Part shown: positions 7,174 to 20,500 of the stretch, in pieces
How positions within the stretch are numbered: the first letter of the stretch is position 1
Layout: each line of letters starts with the position of its first letter
Notes under the pieces: generated by a model
Databases searched by the model: none
What the model saw: only the letters and a program-made list of their open reading frames with translations
Told to the model about the DNA's origin: nothing
Position numbers and translations under genes: made by a program
Origin: Candidatus Omnitrophota bacterium
Lineage (GTDB): Bacteria > Omnitrophota > Gorgyraeia > Gygaellales > Profunditerraquicolaceae
Length of the DNA: 43,272 nt
Direction of reading: 5' to 3'
Assembly (NCBI GenBank): GCA_023229385.1
Contig: JALNZI010000010.1
Coordinates: forward strand, 1-43,272

Positions 7174-7233
7174 CTCTTTTTCATAATGTTATGACAATGA
7201 GTGTATACTCTATTTAATTAAATGGTTAAGGGT

Positions 7234-7265
7234 GGAGGGGAATTGATACTTCCCCTCCTTATTTT
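7234..7265 (+). terminator. Strong stem-loop terminator after dut
   Basis: A perfect GC-rich 9-bp stem, GGAGGGGAA at 7234-7242 and TTCCCCTCC at 7250-7258, has a 7-base loop and is followed by TTATTTT. It stands out in this AT-rich sequence. It is centred about 75 bases after dut stops and ends 12 bases before the next start. The 60 bases between dut and the stem hold no gene I can support. Confidence 0.8.
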
Positions 7266-7277
7266 AAAAATAATAAT

Positions 7278-7580
7278 ATGTATACAGAAATATTACATAG
7301 TACAGCAGTAGAAATTCTAGGCAATGATAATAGTAAAAAATCACTTATTGAAATTAAACTTACTCCAAGTATATACGAGGCTATACAAAAAGAATTTAAT
7401 ACTATTATAAGTATTAATACAGAAGTACCTATAGAACGTATAACTATAGAATCTGTAAATTTTTATGGAAGAAGTGTTAAATTATCAAAAAGTAATGAGT
7501 TAAACAGTATATTTGAAAAATATATAGTAGAATATCTTTCAGGAAATAAAAATAATACTCCAAATCCTGATGCTAAATAA
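7278..7580 (+). CDS. Hypothetical protein, 100 aa
   Basis: The start is an ATG preceded by TTAAAAATAATAAT, just after the terminator at 7234, so it may have its own weak promoter or depend on read-through. The protein is alpha/beta: an N-terminal helix and strand (ILHSTAVEILGN, SLIEIKLTP), a central helix (IYEAIQKEFNTIISI), a strand pair around VPIERITIESVNFYGR, and a C-terminal helix with an asparagine-rich end. No catalytic motif and no membrane segment. Family not recognised. The candidate structured RNA at 7587 begins 7 bases after the stop. Confidence 0.5.
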   Translation: MYTEILHSTAVEILGNDNSKKSLIEIKLTPSIYEAIQKEFNTIISINTEVPIERITIESVNFYGRSVKLSKSNELNSIFEKYIVEYLSGNKNNTPNPDAK

Positions 7581-7586
7581 ATTTAA

Positions 7587-7653
7587 GTGCCTCTAGAATT
7601 GAATATTTAAAACGGTCATTGGGAATCGTCCATAAAAACTTTGCTAGAGGCAC
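7587..7653 (+). ncRNA. Long hairpin, candidate structured RNA
   Basis: GTGCCTCTAG at 7587-7596 pairs perfectly with CTAGAGGCAC at 7644-7653, closing a 47-base interior that contains the relatively GC-rich ACGGTCATTGGGAATCGTCC. There is no T-tract after the stem, so it is not a standard terminator. It lacks a T-loop and anticodon arm, so it is not a tRNA. It fills the gap between the 100-aa gene and the GIY-YIG gene, where there is no ORF. It could be a small RNA, a leader structure for the nuclease gene, an mRNA-end stabiliser, or a relic of a mobile insertion. Confidence 0.35.
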
Positions 7654-7698
7654 GTTCTTATCATTACTTATATTAAAACTATCTAAAATATTTATATT

Positions 7699-8400
7699 AT
7701 GATAAACTTCACAAATAAAATCATTACTACTAATTTACAGTCTATTCCTATATCTATAAATAGTCCTATTTCTAAAAGAATTAGTAGTAATTTATGGAAC
7801 ACATTTTCAAATTTGAATTTTTCAGGAGTTTATAAAATCGGTTCTGAAACCGACTTACAAGATTGTTATATAGGTAGTTCATATAATATTACACTTAAAA
7901 TAACACATCATCTTAATCTTTTATATCGTGGAGAACATCATTCTAAAGGATTACAAGAATGGGTTAATAAAAATGGACTTGAAAATATAGATATTTCAGT
8001 TTTATCTAGATGTAAAGCAGATCCTAATGAATTTGAAAATAGAGAACAATATTTTCTTAATAAAATTAAACCTAAATTTAATGCTATTTTAAATAAACGT
8101 ATAATAAACGTTGAATTTAAAGATAGTCATTATATTAATTATTGCAATACTAAAATCTTAAATGAATTTGGGAATCCTATTGTTACAGATCTAAGTAAAA
8201 ACTGTAAAAGAGTTATTATGAAGTTTATTAATAATTCTGAAATTGATGAAGATAGAAAATATTGGAAACCTACTATAATTATAATAGACGAGAATGGAAC
8301 TGTAAATAGAAGTGGTGGGGACATAACAATTATTCCTAAGAAGAAAGTTGAAGTTAAACCTACTTATGTAAAAAGGAACGTTGGATTTATAGGAAGATAG
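7699..8400 (+). CDS. GIY-YIG nuclease, probable homing endonuclease
   Basis: The GIY-YIG fold is visible: GVYKIG with G43-V-Y45, CYIGSS with Y57-I-G59 (11 residues between), then a helix carrying HHLNLLYRGEHHSKGLQEW, and the Glu-bearing end of the domain ENREQYFLNKIKPKFN near residues 112-128. The domain fills about residues 38-135. The remaining 100 residues are probably the DNA-recognition part; I see no NUMOD or HTH motif there. It ends KRNVGFIGR with TAG. Free-standing GIY-YIG genes in phages are usually homing endonucleases (Seg-like), and its position at the end of the block, between a structured element and the convergent terminator, fits an inserted mobile gene. A repair or host-DNA nuclease is an alternative. 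Confidence 0.7.
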   Translation: MINFTNKIITTNLQSIPISINSPISKRISSNLWNTFSNLNFSGVYKIGSETDLQDCYIGSSYNITLKITHHLNLLYRGEHHSKGLQEWVNKNGLENIDISVLSRCKADPNEFENREQYFLNKIKPKFNAILNKRIINVEFKDSHYINYCNTKILNEFGNPIVTDLSKNCKRVIMKFINNSEIDEDRKYWKPTIIIIDENGTVNRSGGDITIIPKKKVEVKPTYVKRNVGFIGR

Positions 8401-8457
8401 AAAGTTACTTCTCTTAAAGTTTAATTAGAAAAACAGAGGATTATATAGTATAAAAAT

Positions 8458-8482
8458 AGCCCTATCATTATGTGATAGGGCT
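8458..8482. terminator. Bidirectional terminator between converging blocks
   Basis: Perfect 10-bp stem, AGCCCTATCA at 8458-8467 and TGATAGGGCT at 8473-8482, with a 5-base loop. On the + strand it is followed by TTTC. On the - strand it is followed by ATTTTTATA, so it can end both the left block (GIY-YIG stop at 8400) and the 6247-codon gene (stop at 8504). It marks the boundary between the early-type and late-type halves. Confidence 0.85.
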
Positions 8483-8503
8483 TTTCTTATTTCTATTGTA
8501 AAC

Positions 8504-11500
8504 CTAACCTCTGAACAGTATGTAATACTTATTAAATTTATCTATTCGTTGCAACTGTTGTATTTTATTTATAACCGGCACTAACTTTATAGCATTTACT
8601 TTTAGTTTTGTATCTCCAGCATAAACACCAGTTCTATACTTTCTTTCATCTTCATCCTGGAAAGGATAACCAACTAAACTAGACATTAATCTATATGTAT
8701 CAATAATAGTACCTTGAACAGCAGCAGGAGATTTCATTATTTTTTGTCCTTCATTCACAAGTCCCCATGGACTATATGTCATTGTTTCACTTAATAACCT
8801 ATCTATTTCATATGCTGCTAAATCATAAGCAAAATTCTCATCATCGTCATCTTCTGGCTTAAGTGTTTTAAGCATTGCAGCGACCATTAATACAGAACAT
8901 AAATAAATATTATCCATTATTGCTCTTCTCACATTTCCTTTTTCAAAATCATCTAATGTATTCCAATATATTCCAACATTAGTTGCAAAATGGTAAAGAT
9001 CATTTAATATTCTACCCATCATAGTATGAAATTCTTTAGCTTCATCTGTATTAAATGCCCTATGTCTACTAAATGGTGATGCTAAAAACTTAAATAAACT
9101 AACATGCGCACCCTTATTCCATTCATCTCTGCTTTCACTCCAAAAACTCTTACCAAACTTAGCACCAAATCTTTTATTCCATCCTGGACGAACATGTTTT
9201 TTAAACTGCATGCCTGCTTTACCTATTACAGTTCTACTTATAGTAGCTGCATCTTCCTTATTGTAAATACCTTGTTGTTTTTGAACTACATATTTAGCTT
9301 TATTAACAAATAATGAATATTCATTAGTATTTAACTTAGTACTTACTTTCTTTCCATCAACATCAATTTCTTCTACTAATTCAGCATATCCATCAGAATT
9401 AAGAATAAAAGCATCTATAAGTTTTGGATTAGATTCAAAACTTTGTGTTGTAGTTTCATCTAACTTCTTTTTAGCCTCTACAAACAACTTTGCTTTGTTT
9501 ATGGGGAGATTCAGAATAAAATCACGAAGATAATCCTTTTTAGACTCTTTAAATTCTTCTTCTTTATATCTAGCTTTTAAATATGCTTCAAGTTTAATTT
9601 TTTCATCGGCATCTAAAATTGTATCTAATGCTTCTCTATAATTCATCATTTGATATTCAGCAAGTGACATTATCTTACCATTTACTATTCTATGATGATC
9701 TAACATAGCTAATGCACTAACGTTTTGTAAATAATGTTCACCTATATCATTTAATAAATACATACTACTCCAACTCCAAAGATTTTCTTTCAACATTCCT
9801 GTTGAATAATCTCTTTCATTAGTATTCTGAGTAACATTCAATTTCTTAATAATAGCATTAGTTAATGATCCTGCTTTAGTACTTCCAGAATTTATTATTA
9901 TATCTGGAATAGCACTAAGATACATTTTATCTGCTTTATTTAGATTCTTTGATTTAAAGTACCAACCTGCAAATTCTTCAAGTTTAACTTGTATCTTACC
10001 AATCATTACGTTATTAATACCAGCAGTCATATTAAACCACATATTTTTTGCTGATGTAAATTTAATTAACATATTTCCAATGGTAGTCCATGTTCCTTCA
10101 TCAATATCAAAATTACCATAGAAAATTGCTTCTAACCATTCACTAAAATGTTTTTCAAGATTAGTTCCTTCTCCACCCATTGTTCTAGTAATAGATTTAT
10201 CAAGAGCTTTACTAGCTTTTTTATTTATAAGAAGATTATTTCTACTATCTCTTTTATCAAATCTCATATTTCTAATCTCATATAAAGCTAAATCATATTC
10301 ATGTTTCATATCAGCTTTAACTTTATAAGTAGTAGCTTCTTTAATAAATCTAGTAAATACTTCTCCTAAATTATAATCTATCTTACCAGCATGTTCTTCA
10401 TCGTTAGCGTTTCTAATCTTTCTATTTTCTGCTCTAATTTCACCTAATGTTTTAAAATTACCTCTTCCAGAAGCAGTGACATCTTGAATAATTCTTCTTT
10501 CATAAGCACTATCTAATTCATCTTTTTTCTGACGATCAATAAGTATTTCTTTTTGTGTTCCAAAATGATTTACCATTGGAATAGTAAGAATATATACCAT
10601 CTCATTATTTTCACCAACAAAACTTTCACTTTGTTTTTGAAATTTATGTACTGTAACCCATTTTTTGATTTTATCAGCAACACTAATATTATCTTTATCT
10701 TGTGCACTCATACTAGGAATAAACCCTCTGTTCAATATTGTATTCTTTCCAAAATAATCAGTATACTTATTAATAATTTCAACAAATTTCTGATATAAAG
10801 GATCATCTTTAATAGCAAGCCATTCTGGATTTAAATATTTATCAGAAGGAATACTAAACAAACTATCACCTATAAGATAATGAATTTCTCCATCAATTTC
10901 TTTTACGTTACGATTTTTCCATTCAATAAAATCATTTGTAAGTAAATCTTCTTTTTTCTTACGAACTATAGCATTAAATTCTTCATCTGTTACATTATCT
11001 ATTTGATTTTTTGTAAACCATGCTCTAGATGCTCTATAATAATTTTCAGTTTTCTTACCATAATCTTTTATAATACGTTCAAAATATGCTTTTTTATCAG
11101 CATAAAATCTATCCCAATCATATTTTTGAATAAGTTTACCTGTAGGCTTACCATCTTTCTTTTCAAGATATTTATCAAAATCACTTGCTGTTAAAGTAGT
11201 AATATTACGTCCATTAAATACTTTTCTTAATAATGCTTCAAACTTACCAATTTCTTTACTAGCTTCATCTTCACCATTAATCATATTTACCATATATTTT
11301 TTTACCATTAAAGCAATATATGAATTATTAGTGTCTGCTAAAGCATCAAGTTTTAACTGAAAATAATTTTCATCATCTCCAGCATCAAGAATACTTCTAA
11401 TACCGGCAACTATTTCAGGATTCTTAGTATATTGATATAAGTCACTTTCATTAAAATCTCTCCATAATTTATCTACTTTAGTTTTAACATTAGATATTTC

Positions 11501-14500
11501 TGGAAGAAGTCCTTGAAGTTGTTTAATAAGATCGTTTACAATCTTCTCTTCTGCGGTAAATTCATCGCCATTTATAGAACTTAATTCCTCAAACGATGTA
11601 ATCCCATTAAGAAAAGAAATTGCTCTTTTGATGAATCCTGTAAACTCTTTTCTAATAACTTTGTCATTTATAATAGTATTCATATCCATACTTTCAAATT
11701 CAGCAAGTCTAGCTAGAATACCACCTTTTTTAGTATCTGTTTTAGGATCATTAAGATCAAAATCATACTGTTTTAAAATAATACTTAAACCTTTAGCTAA
11801 TGTAGCTAAATCATTTTCTACTAATAATCTTCTAAAATCAGTATCAGTAAGTAATTGTACAGAATCTTTTAAAGTAGCTACTCCAGTAAGAATTCCAGCT
11901 CTAACTGCATAATTAGCTGTATGCCTCTCTATAAAAGGAATTGCTGAATTAATAGCATTGTTTATTCCTTGATTAGTAGATGAACTATAAGCAACAGCTT
12001 TAGAATCATCAAATAAATCTAACTGTGTATCATTTACATTTTTAATATTAGAAAGATGAATATATGCTAATACTTCATCTGAATGATAATCTATTATTCC
12101 ATTATCATCTACCATATATGTTTCTATATTACCTGTTATAGTAGATTCTACTGTAACAGAATATCCATAAGAATCTTCAAACAAATTAATAATTTTAAAA
12201 GCACTTGTTGATGTTCTTCTTCCAGATACTGTTATATTTATTATATCACCTATATTTAATGATGACATATCAAAATTTTCTACTGTATTTGTAGACTTAT
12301 CACTTAAATCTTCATCTATTTCTCCTTCCTCACTAAATGTAGTTTTACTATCATTCATTACATCTTGTAATGATCCAATATACATATATTCAAATTGAAA
12401 TAAATCTTCTTCATCTTGAAGTTCATGTGCAACAGTTATATCCCAACCTTCTTTCTTAACCCATTCTAATCTAGCAGGAAGACCACTTAAATCAATGTGC
12501 ATTAAAGGATTAGTTACTTTCACATATTCATCTAATCCTTCAATTCTTACATAGTGACCAACTTTTAAATTAGCCCATTTTTCTGCTTCATTAGTATGGC
12601 CATATCTAGTAGTAGCTGTTCTTTCACCTGCTCGTATAAGTTCCATTGTAGTGTTATACATTTCAAGTCCATCTCTGAAAGCTCCATGTTTTCTTGTATA
12701 ACTCATAGGAAGTGGAATAGGATATATAACGCTATCAACACTAGCCTTTTCAGCTAATGTATTAATGATACCAACATAATCAGTAGGATCTAGTAGTTCA
12801 CTACCATCATAATATTGATTATTATCTTTGAATACACTTTCTTCTTCATTTTCAGAAGGTTCAAGTTTATTTATAGGATAATAATAAACTGTTCCACTAA
12901 CATTACCATACTCATCTACTTCTACAAAATTATTATATCTAGCAAATAATTGATATTTAACTTCACCTGTAACAGTATTTGTTCTACCAAGTTTTATAAC
13001 ATCACGCTCTCTAACTTTCTTAGATAGTCTACTAGTAGGAATATTTTCAAGTTTTTTAGCAGAAATTGCTATAATACCTAGATCTTCATTATTTTCATTT
13101 TTTATTGTCTGAAAGTATCTAAGTGGTACTCCATTTTCTCCAGATTCATTTTGAATAGAATAATTTATATATTTTAATCCACTAGCATCTGGAACTATAT
13201 TATCATCTTTCCAATTAGATTTTATAAATCTTTCTTTATAATCACTATTAAAAACATGATGACTTGCAGCATTTATATCTTTCTCAATATTTTCTTCATC
13301 AAAAACCATACTATTTATAACATCCAACTTCCCATATAAATGTTCACTTAATCCAATTCCTTTTTCATTATATATCTTTATATCATCTTTATATGGCTCA
13401 CTACCATAATAAAATATAGTATTAGGAATTATTTTACCAAATGAAGAAAATCCAAATCCAAATCCATTAACAATGTATTCATATTTTACTAAATTTCTAG
13501 CAAATATACGTTCAAATACATTATCACTGTACCACAGATCATTGAATGATTGACTAATTGCATCAGGAACATCATTGTTTTCATATTCTATACTATAATG
13601 TCTATTACGTTTTAATTCAGCTTCCTGTGTACTAACTTTAAGATGTTTAATAATACTATTATCTGAATATTTAATCTGATCATGTAATAATATAAATTGA
13701 TTAGCAACACTAAGTTGTTCAAATTCAACTAAAGAATTAGGATCTCTTAGATCTAAACTTAAATTTAATTTAGTATCAATTCCAATAAGAGTTCTTCTTT
13801 CTTCAATACTTATATCATTAAACCACGGTAAATCTTTAAGTAAACTATTATTTAAATAAGAATTTATCTTAGTTGATAATTTATTATCATATTTTCTATC
13901 TGTTGTATAATCATTAAGTCTTGTTTTTATAAGTCTATATAATTCACTTTGACCTGTAAAATATTTAGCAAATGAATTTACACTTAATAGATTAGAAAAT
14001 ATAAAGAATTGTTCTAATGTTGGATAAACACTTTCTTTAGTAGAACCAAAAAACTTAGGAAATATTTGTACAACAGCACTAGCGTTATTAATTTCTAAAA
14101 TACCAGTATTATCTATTCTTCTAAGATTATAACTAAGACTATGAGTAACATCAAATGTAGGTCCTGCACCTATTTTATCTGTATTAAATGTATTAACTCC
14201 ATCATTAACAGCATCAGAATATGTTTTAATATGTTTGAAAGTTTCTAATATCTGAAGTTGATAACGTAAATGATTTTCAATTTCTTTAAGTCTAGTAATA
14301 TTTGGTGTTTCACTTTTAAGAATATCATTAATTTCTTTAAATTCTCCTTTAGAATCCATAGTAACAGCGTTTATATTACTATATAATTCTTGTTCGTTCA
14401 AATTAATGCTTGTATTATTACTATATCCTAAATACTTATATTGAGAAATTCCTTTTTTACCAGAACTAACCCATATAGGTTTATTATCATTAATATTCTT

Positions 14501-17500
14501 TTCCCAATCTTCTCTAGGTTTAGTACCACCTTTAACTAAAACTTTATATAATAGTGTTTGAAACTTACGTTTAGTTTGTTCTATTTCACTACCTCGTTTT
14601 ATACTATTTGTGTTAGCAAAAAAGAAATCTGTTAAATCTCGTATTATAGGTTGATTAATTAATGCTGTACTTACATCATATGTAGAACCTAAACTAATTA
14701 ATAATTTCCAAATATTAACAGTATATTTATTTACATTATTAGGAAGTGGAAATGCAACATTATCAAGAATATTTGCAGTAGTTTGAGCAGAATATGTATT
14801 TATTAATTTTCCTACAACATTTTTAAATGTACCATTAGGATTATTACCTATAAATCTATGAGTAACAATAGCATATGTTTTTTTATTATCTTCAACGCCT
14901 CTAACTTCAAATCTAACATCTTTTCCGTAATTTTCAACTAATTGTTGTTTTTGTTCAGAAGTAACTATATATTCAATAGTAGGTAATGTTGTCTCAGAAC
15001 TAACTTTCTTCTTATCATCTTTTAATTTTTCAGTTAAATGTATTCCTGCTATTTGAGCAATAGAATTAAATCTATCTGCTGCAAGACTTATTCCTTTCAA
15101 ATCTCGTCCTTCTGTAGATAAATTTCTATATTCATGTTGTCCATCAAAAGTAAGATTGTTAAGTTTGCGTTCACTAATACTTAATTCTCTATCACTCTTT
15201 CTTTTAGATTCAGTAATATCTTTAAAGTTAGATGTTGATATTGTTTCAATATAATGATATGGATTAGTAAGAATACTATAATATAAATCTAAAATTTCAT
15301 TTTCTCTAGCTTTTCTAGTATTTTGCTCATCAATACTTAATTTAGATATTATATTACGTACTTGCTTTTCAATATTAATATATTCAACTCTATCTTTAAA
15401 GAATATAAATGCATCATCTCCAGCAATTTGTGCTGCTATTTCTGCAATTTCATCAAATATTATTTTACGTTCTTTTTTATTAACTTTTTTAACACGAGCT
15501 TTAAGAGCATCTATTCTGTCATATTGTGGTTTATACTTTTTATTTATTTCAGCATTAGGGTCTTTATTCTCAAAATAATTAGTTATAACTTCATTTAGAA
15601 GAGTAACAACTTCATATAATTCATCATTATTCAATTCAAGAGAAAGAATATGAACAAGTTGAGATCTATTCTCCATTATAGCTTTAACTCTAGCATCAAG
15701 AGCTTTTGCATTATTTTCTTTTATATAGGGGATTCTCTCTACAACATTAGTTTGTATCTGTTTTTCAATTATATTATTTGGTCCAACTTCAACTTGTCTA
15801 GTTTCAAATGTGGTTTTAGTATGTAAATTATATAAAAATGCATATACTGTATCCATATCAAAGTCAGATCCTGTTTGAGTAACAAAATCATCAGGAAGAA
15901 CAATACTTGGACCGTTATCATCTGGAAGAAATCCTACAACTTTAAATACATATGCACTATACTTAGCTTCCATAGGAATACGATATCCTATCATAGTCCT
16001 TACTTCATCTGAAATATCATTTATATCTATGTATTCTCCATCTTTATAAAACTCTTTTGCCCATCTAGGAAGTAATACTTCAGCTTCTTGAATTATACCA
16101 TCTTCACTATCATGTAATATTCTAGATCTAAGAGATATATCTGTACGATGTGTTATTTTACCATTAATATTACTTCTAATTTCTATACTTTTATGCCAGT
16201 TTATTCCAGTAACAGATTCTAGATCAGACCATTTTACACCTTTCTTTCTATTAAGAAATAATCCAGACATCTGAGCAGCTTTAAGACCTGGAAATTTCTG
16301 ATTAGTTACACCATTAGTAAATAAACTAGTAAGAATGTTTTCCCATTTATTGCTATGTGTATTAAAAAATAATGGTAATCTAGAATATCCACTATCCCCT
16401 ATTTGAAGACTATATATAATATTCTTACTTAAATTACGATCAATTCCTTCTCTTTCAAGAATATCTACTATTGTATCATAATCTATTTCACCTATAATAT
16501 TACCATCTTTATCAACTCTAACATCAAAACGTAATAATGTTTTACATGCATCTTGATATATATTACTATTTAAAAGTTTAAAATAATGATTTTTAAGTTG
16601 ATGTCCACTAAGTTTTTCTCCATCGATTTCATATTCAACACCACTATTAGGAATATTTTCAATTATTTTCTTAGCAAACTGTCTACTCATTGTAATACTT
16701 TCTTCATACAATGAATCAGAAACTTCTAATTGCATACGTAGTCCTTCATAATTATAAGGACGTTTAGCTTTAGTAAGCTCTTCTATAAGAGTTTTTTCAT
16801 CTACAATTCTTCCATTTTCATCAGCTATTGTAGCAACATACAATGAACCAATTTTTTCAGCACTAATTAAATTCAATTGTGGAATATCTAAATTAGTCAT
16901 TACTGTATTAAGTGTATCTAATTCAAGATCTTTAATAAGAGCAGGTGTTAATACCACTTCTGCATTCTTAACTTGATTAGGAATCATTTTCTGAAGATCA
17001 CTATTATGATCAAGACTATAATAAAAGTTTTTCTGCATTGATGCAAAACGTATTGTATCTTCTCTACTTAATTGTTCACCATTTCTAATTTTATTTAGAA
17101 TAGCTTGATATTGCATAGTCATACCAAATCCGCTAATACGTTTTTCAAATTCATTAAATGTTATAAATGAAACAGCATTAGCACTATCATTAGCTAAATA
17201 TGGAGAAACTAATTCATATATAGCTTTCTCTTCTGGTTTAAATAAAGTTTTTGCTTTTCCATTAACTATTATTTCATTATCTCTAAGCTCATCTTCAGTA
17301 TATATCTTTTCTAATTTAGGAATACTAATATCTTTTTTATCATAATTAAATTGATAAATTAGTGCGTTTATCATATGACGATAAACTTTAGATTTTAATT
17401 TAACATCTGAAATTGTAGCACCATAAAATATTCCTTTATGCACACTAGATATTCCGTTTACAATAGTTTGACCACCACGTTTATTTAAATCTATATTACT

Positions 17501-20500
17501 TTTATAATCGGCAACACTTCCATAAAATAAACGTACTTGTTCAATATTAAATAAATACGTATTTAAAGCATATTCAGCAACAGCATGTCTAAAGTCACGT
17601 TCTTTTAAAAGTAAACTTTTTTCTTCTCTACCTTGATTTTCTTTTTTATTATATGCTTTTTCTAGAAAACTTTGATATACAGAAAGATCTCTATTTGCAG
17701 TATTTAGCTGTTCCGTAATAAATCTATGTACAAATTGTTCTAATCTAACTTTAAAAGTAGAATTAGGATCATCTTTTATCAGTGGATCATGTAGTGCAGA
17801 ATTAAGAGATTTAGACAACATTAAGTGTCTAGTAAAATTAATATCGTTTATAAATACACTATTAAATGTAGTTTGTTTATTACCTTGTGTAATAGTTAAA
17901 TTATTTAAATCAAATATATTTCCACTTTTAGATGTATCTAATCTATATAATCCATTATCATTTGTAAATGTTAAATATCGTTTAGTACCATCAGAAAGTT
18001 TATAATGATAAAATATTTGACCTGATTTTACATCATTTTGATATTCGTCTTTTAAAACAAATCCAAAATTTTCATCATCAATAGCTCTACCTTCATCATC
18101 AAGTTTGAATAATACTTGTTTAGCAGTATTCATTGCTATTAATTCATCAACAGCATTTAAATAAATAGCTTTAAATATTGGAATATCTCGCAATGTATCT
18201 ATAGTAGAACTAGGAGCAATAAGTTTTAAATAATCAATAAAACTTAAATTTATTATTGGAGCTTCAAAAAATCTAGTATTCTTTCTATCTGCAGGATTTA
18301 ACATAGGAAATACAGCAGTAGTCTTTTCTGATACATTATCTTTAGTAACTATCTTACCTCCAGCAAAATAATAAATTAATGTTTTTAAAGGCCAATCATG
18401 TTTAGTTAAATCACTATATTCACTAGCTATATTTTCATTTAAATCTTTAGCTCCATCATATCCTGATAATTTTATATTATTAAGATTTTCCTTATTAAGA
18501 CTAATAGGTTTTCTTATTCCATCATCTACAATATAGTTAAATATTCCTCTTCCTTCTTTTACAATCTCATCATTAAGTAGTTGATTTCCCCATAAAAGAA
18601 TAGAATGTTGATTAGATAGAACTTTAGTGTAATCTAGTAATGTATTAAATATAGTAGTATCATCACTTTCAAGTTTCTTAAATATATTACTTAAAAATGT
18701 AGGTCGATTAGCATCATATCTAAGATTATTTTTAACACTTAAATTAGCAAATGAAAAATGATCTTCTCTAAAATATTTTACTTTATTAGCTAATCTTAAT
18801 AAGTTACCAAATTCATTAAAAATTGTCTTAGGTTTGGTTTGTAACGAAACTATATATGGAACTTTATTATTTTCGTATTTAGTAATGCCAGGAGTACCAG
18901 TAATATTTCTAAGAGGAGCAATCATTGTTTTAACAAACGTATTTTGATTCTCTCTAAATTCATAAAATAAATTATCAATAGTAATATCAATTCCTACTAA
19001 ATAATAAAGATTAACTATACCAGCTGCTATTTCTCCATTTAATTTAGTAAATTTAGAACTTAATACACTAATATTATTATATTCTTTAGTAAAATTATCA
19101 TACCATTCTTTATCATAAAATCCATTTTCTCCTCTACTAACAATAAGATTAGTCCATTTATTAGCAATATGATATTCTACTGAATTTCTACTTCCATGAA
19201 TCAAATTAATTTCTGTATATTCTCCATCTTCATTATATACAGTTTTATTTAAATCTCTATATGATTCAATAATTGCTTTATCAAATGATGTAAACCAAGC
19301 ATTTAATAATTCATTATTATTACTAAGTTCTTTATGAATAGAATACAAACTTTTTGCAAATATACTATTTGTATTGCTTGCATAATCAAATAGTGCTTTA
19401 AGCATATCTTCTTTAGTAAGACTACCTCGCATTAAATCCATTAATTTATTACCATATGCTGCATAACTTATAGTATTAGCAAATCCAGTAGGAGTATTAT
19501 TATTACTTCTCCATATAACTTCTCCATCTTCTATTATAATACTATTAGGATCAGCTTCATAAGTCCTATTAATTAAATTCTTAACTTGATCATTAATAGT
19601 ACTTAATGGATCTTTTGTTACTATATCAGTATTATCCCATGATTTTTCAAGTAATTCAATATCTTCAATAAAATCTTCTTCTTCATTAATATTATATCCA
19701 AATTGATTACTTAAACTAATTCTAAATAGTTTCCAGAATTTATCATTATCTCTAAGATTAATAAGTACTCTACCAAGTAATTCTTTTTGTTCTGGACTAA
19801 GAGTACCATTTTCTCGTCTTAATCTAATTTGTTTTGCAAACTCTCTAATTAATGTATCTCTGATAGCAAGTTTGTCAATATCCTTACCTTTTACTCCTTT
19901 AAATAAATCATGTACATGTTCAATATAAACATTACTTAATACATTAAGAATATTAATTTCTTCATCTAATTCAAATGGAGAACCAGTAAGTTCTTTATTC
20001 ATTTCAGATGAATAAGATACAAATTTGATTTTATCTAAATCTCTTTCTTCATCAATCTCTACTTCCCACCAATCATTTTCATATTCATCAGTAATTTTAG
20101 ATGAATTATATCTTTTTTTAAGAATATCACCTACTCTAGTTTCATAAAATGTATTAACAGGTTCAAGCTTTTCTAGACCATCAGATTTAAGTTTAGATTT
20201 TTTCTTTTCTAAATCTTCTATTTGATTATCTATATCTTCATATTTTACAGGAATATTTTCTGTAATGTTAGCATATGGAGAAATATTTACTCTGACATCT
20301 GTTTTATTAATTTTAGCTTCTTTTAGTTTTTCTATTGATGTATTTAAGGAATTAATACCATTTACTAATTCTTCTGAACCTTCAATTTTAATAGCAGTTT
20401 CACCACTAGGAAATAATACTTTTTTAAATCCTCTTCTAGCGCTATCTTGTAAAATAGACTTAATGAAAAAAGTAATCCAATTACCTTCTTTGTTTAAAAG

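Noticed and set aside
7587..7653. tRNA gene
   Set aside because: The stem is 10 bp rather than 7 and there is no TTC-loop, D-arm or anticodon arm. Kept only as a structured RNA candidate.
8485..8506. TAG recoding (as in some crAss-like phages), which would extend the polymerase gene
   Set aside because: TAG ends the giant gene just before a terminator and ends several small genes that are followed by terminators or new starts. TGA ends the 183-aa gene. No gene contains a run of in-frame TAG or TGA. The standard code fits.
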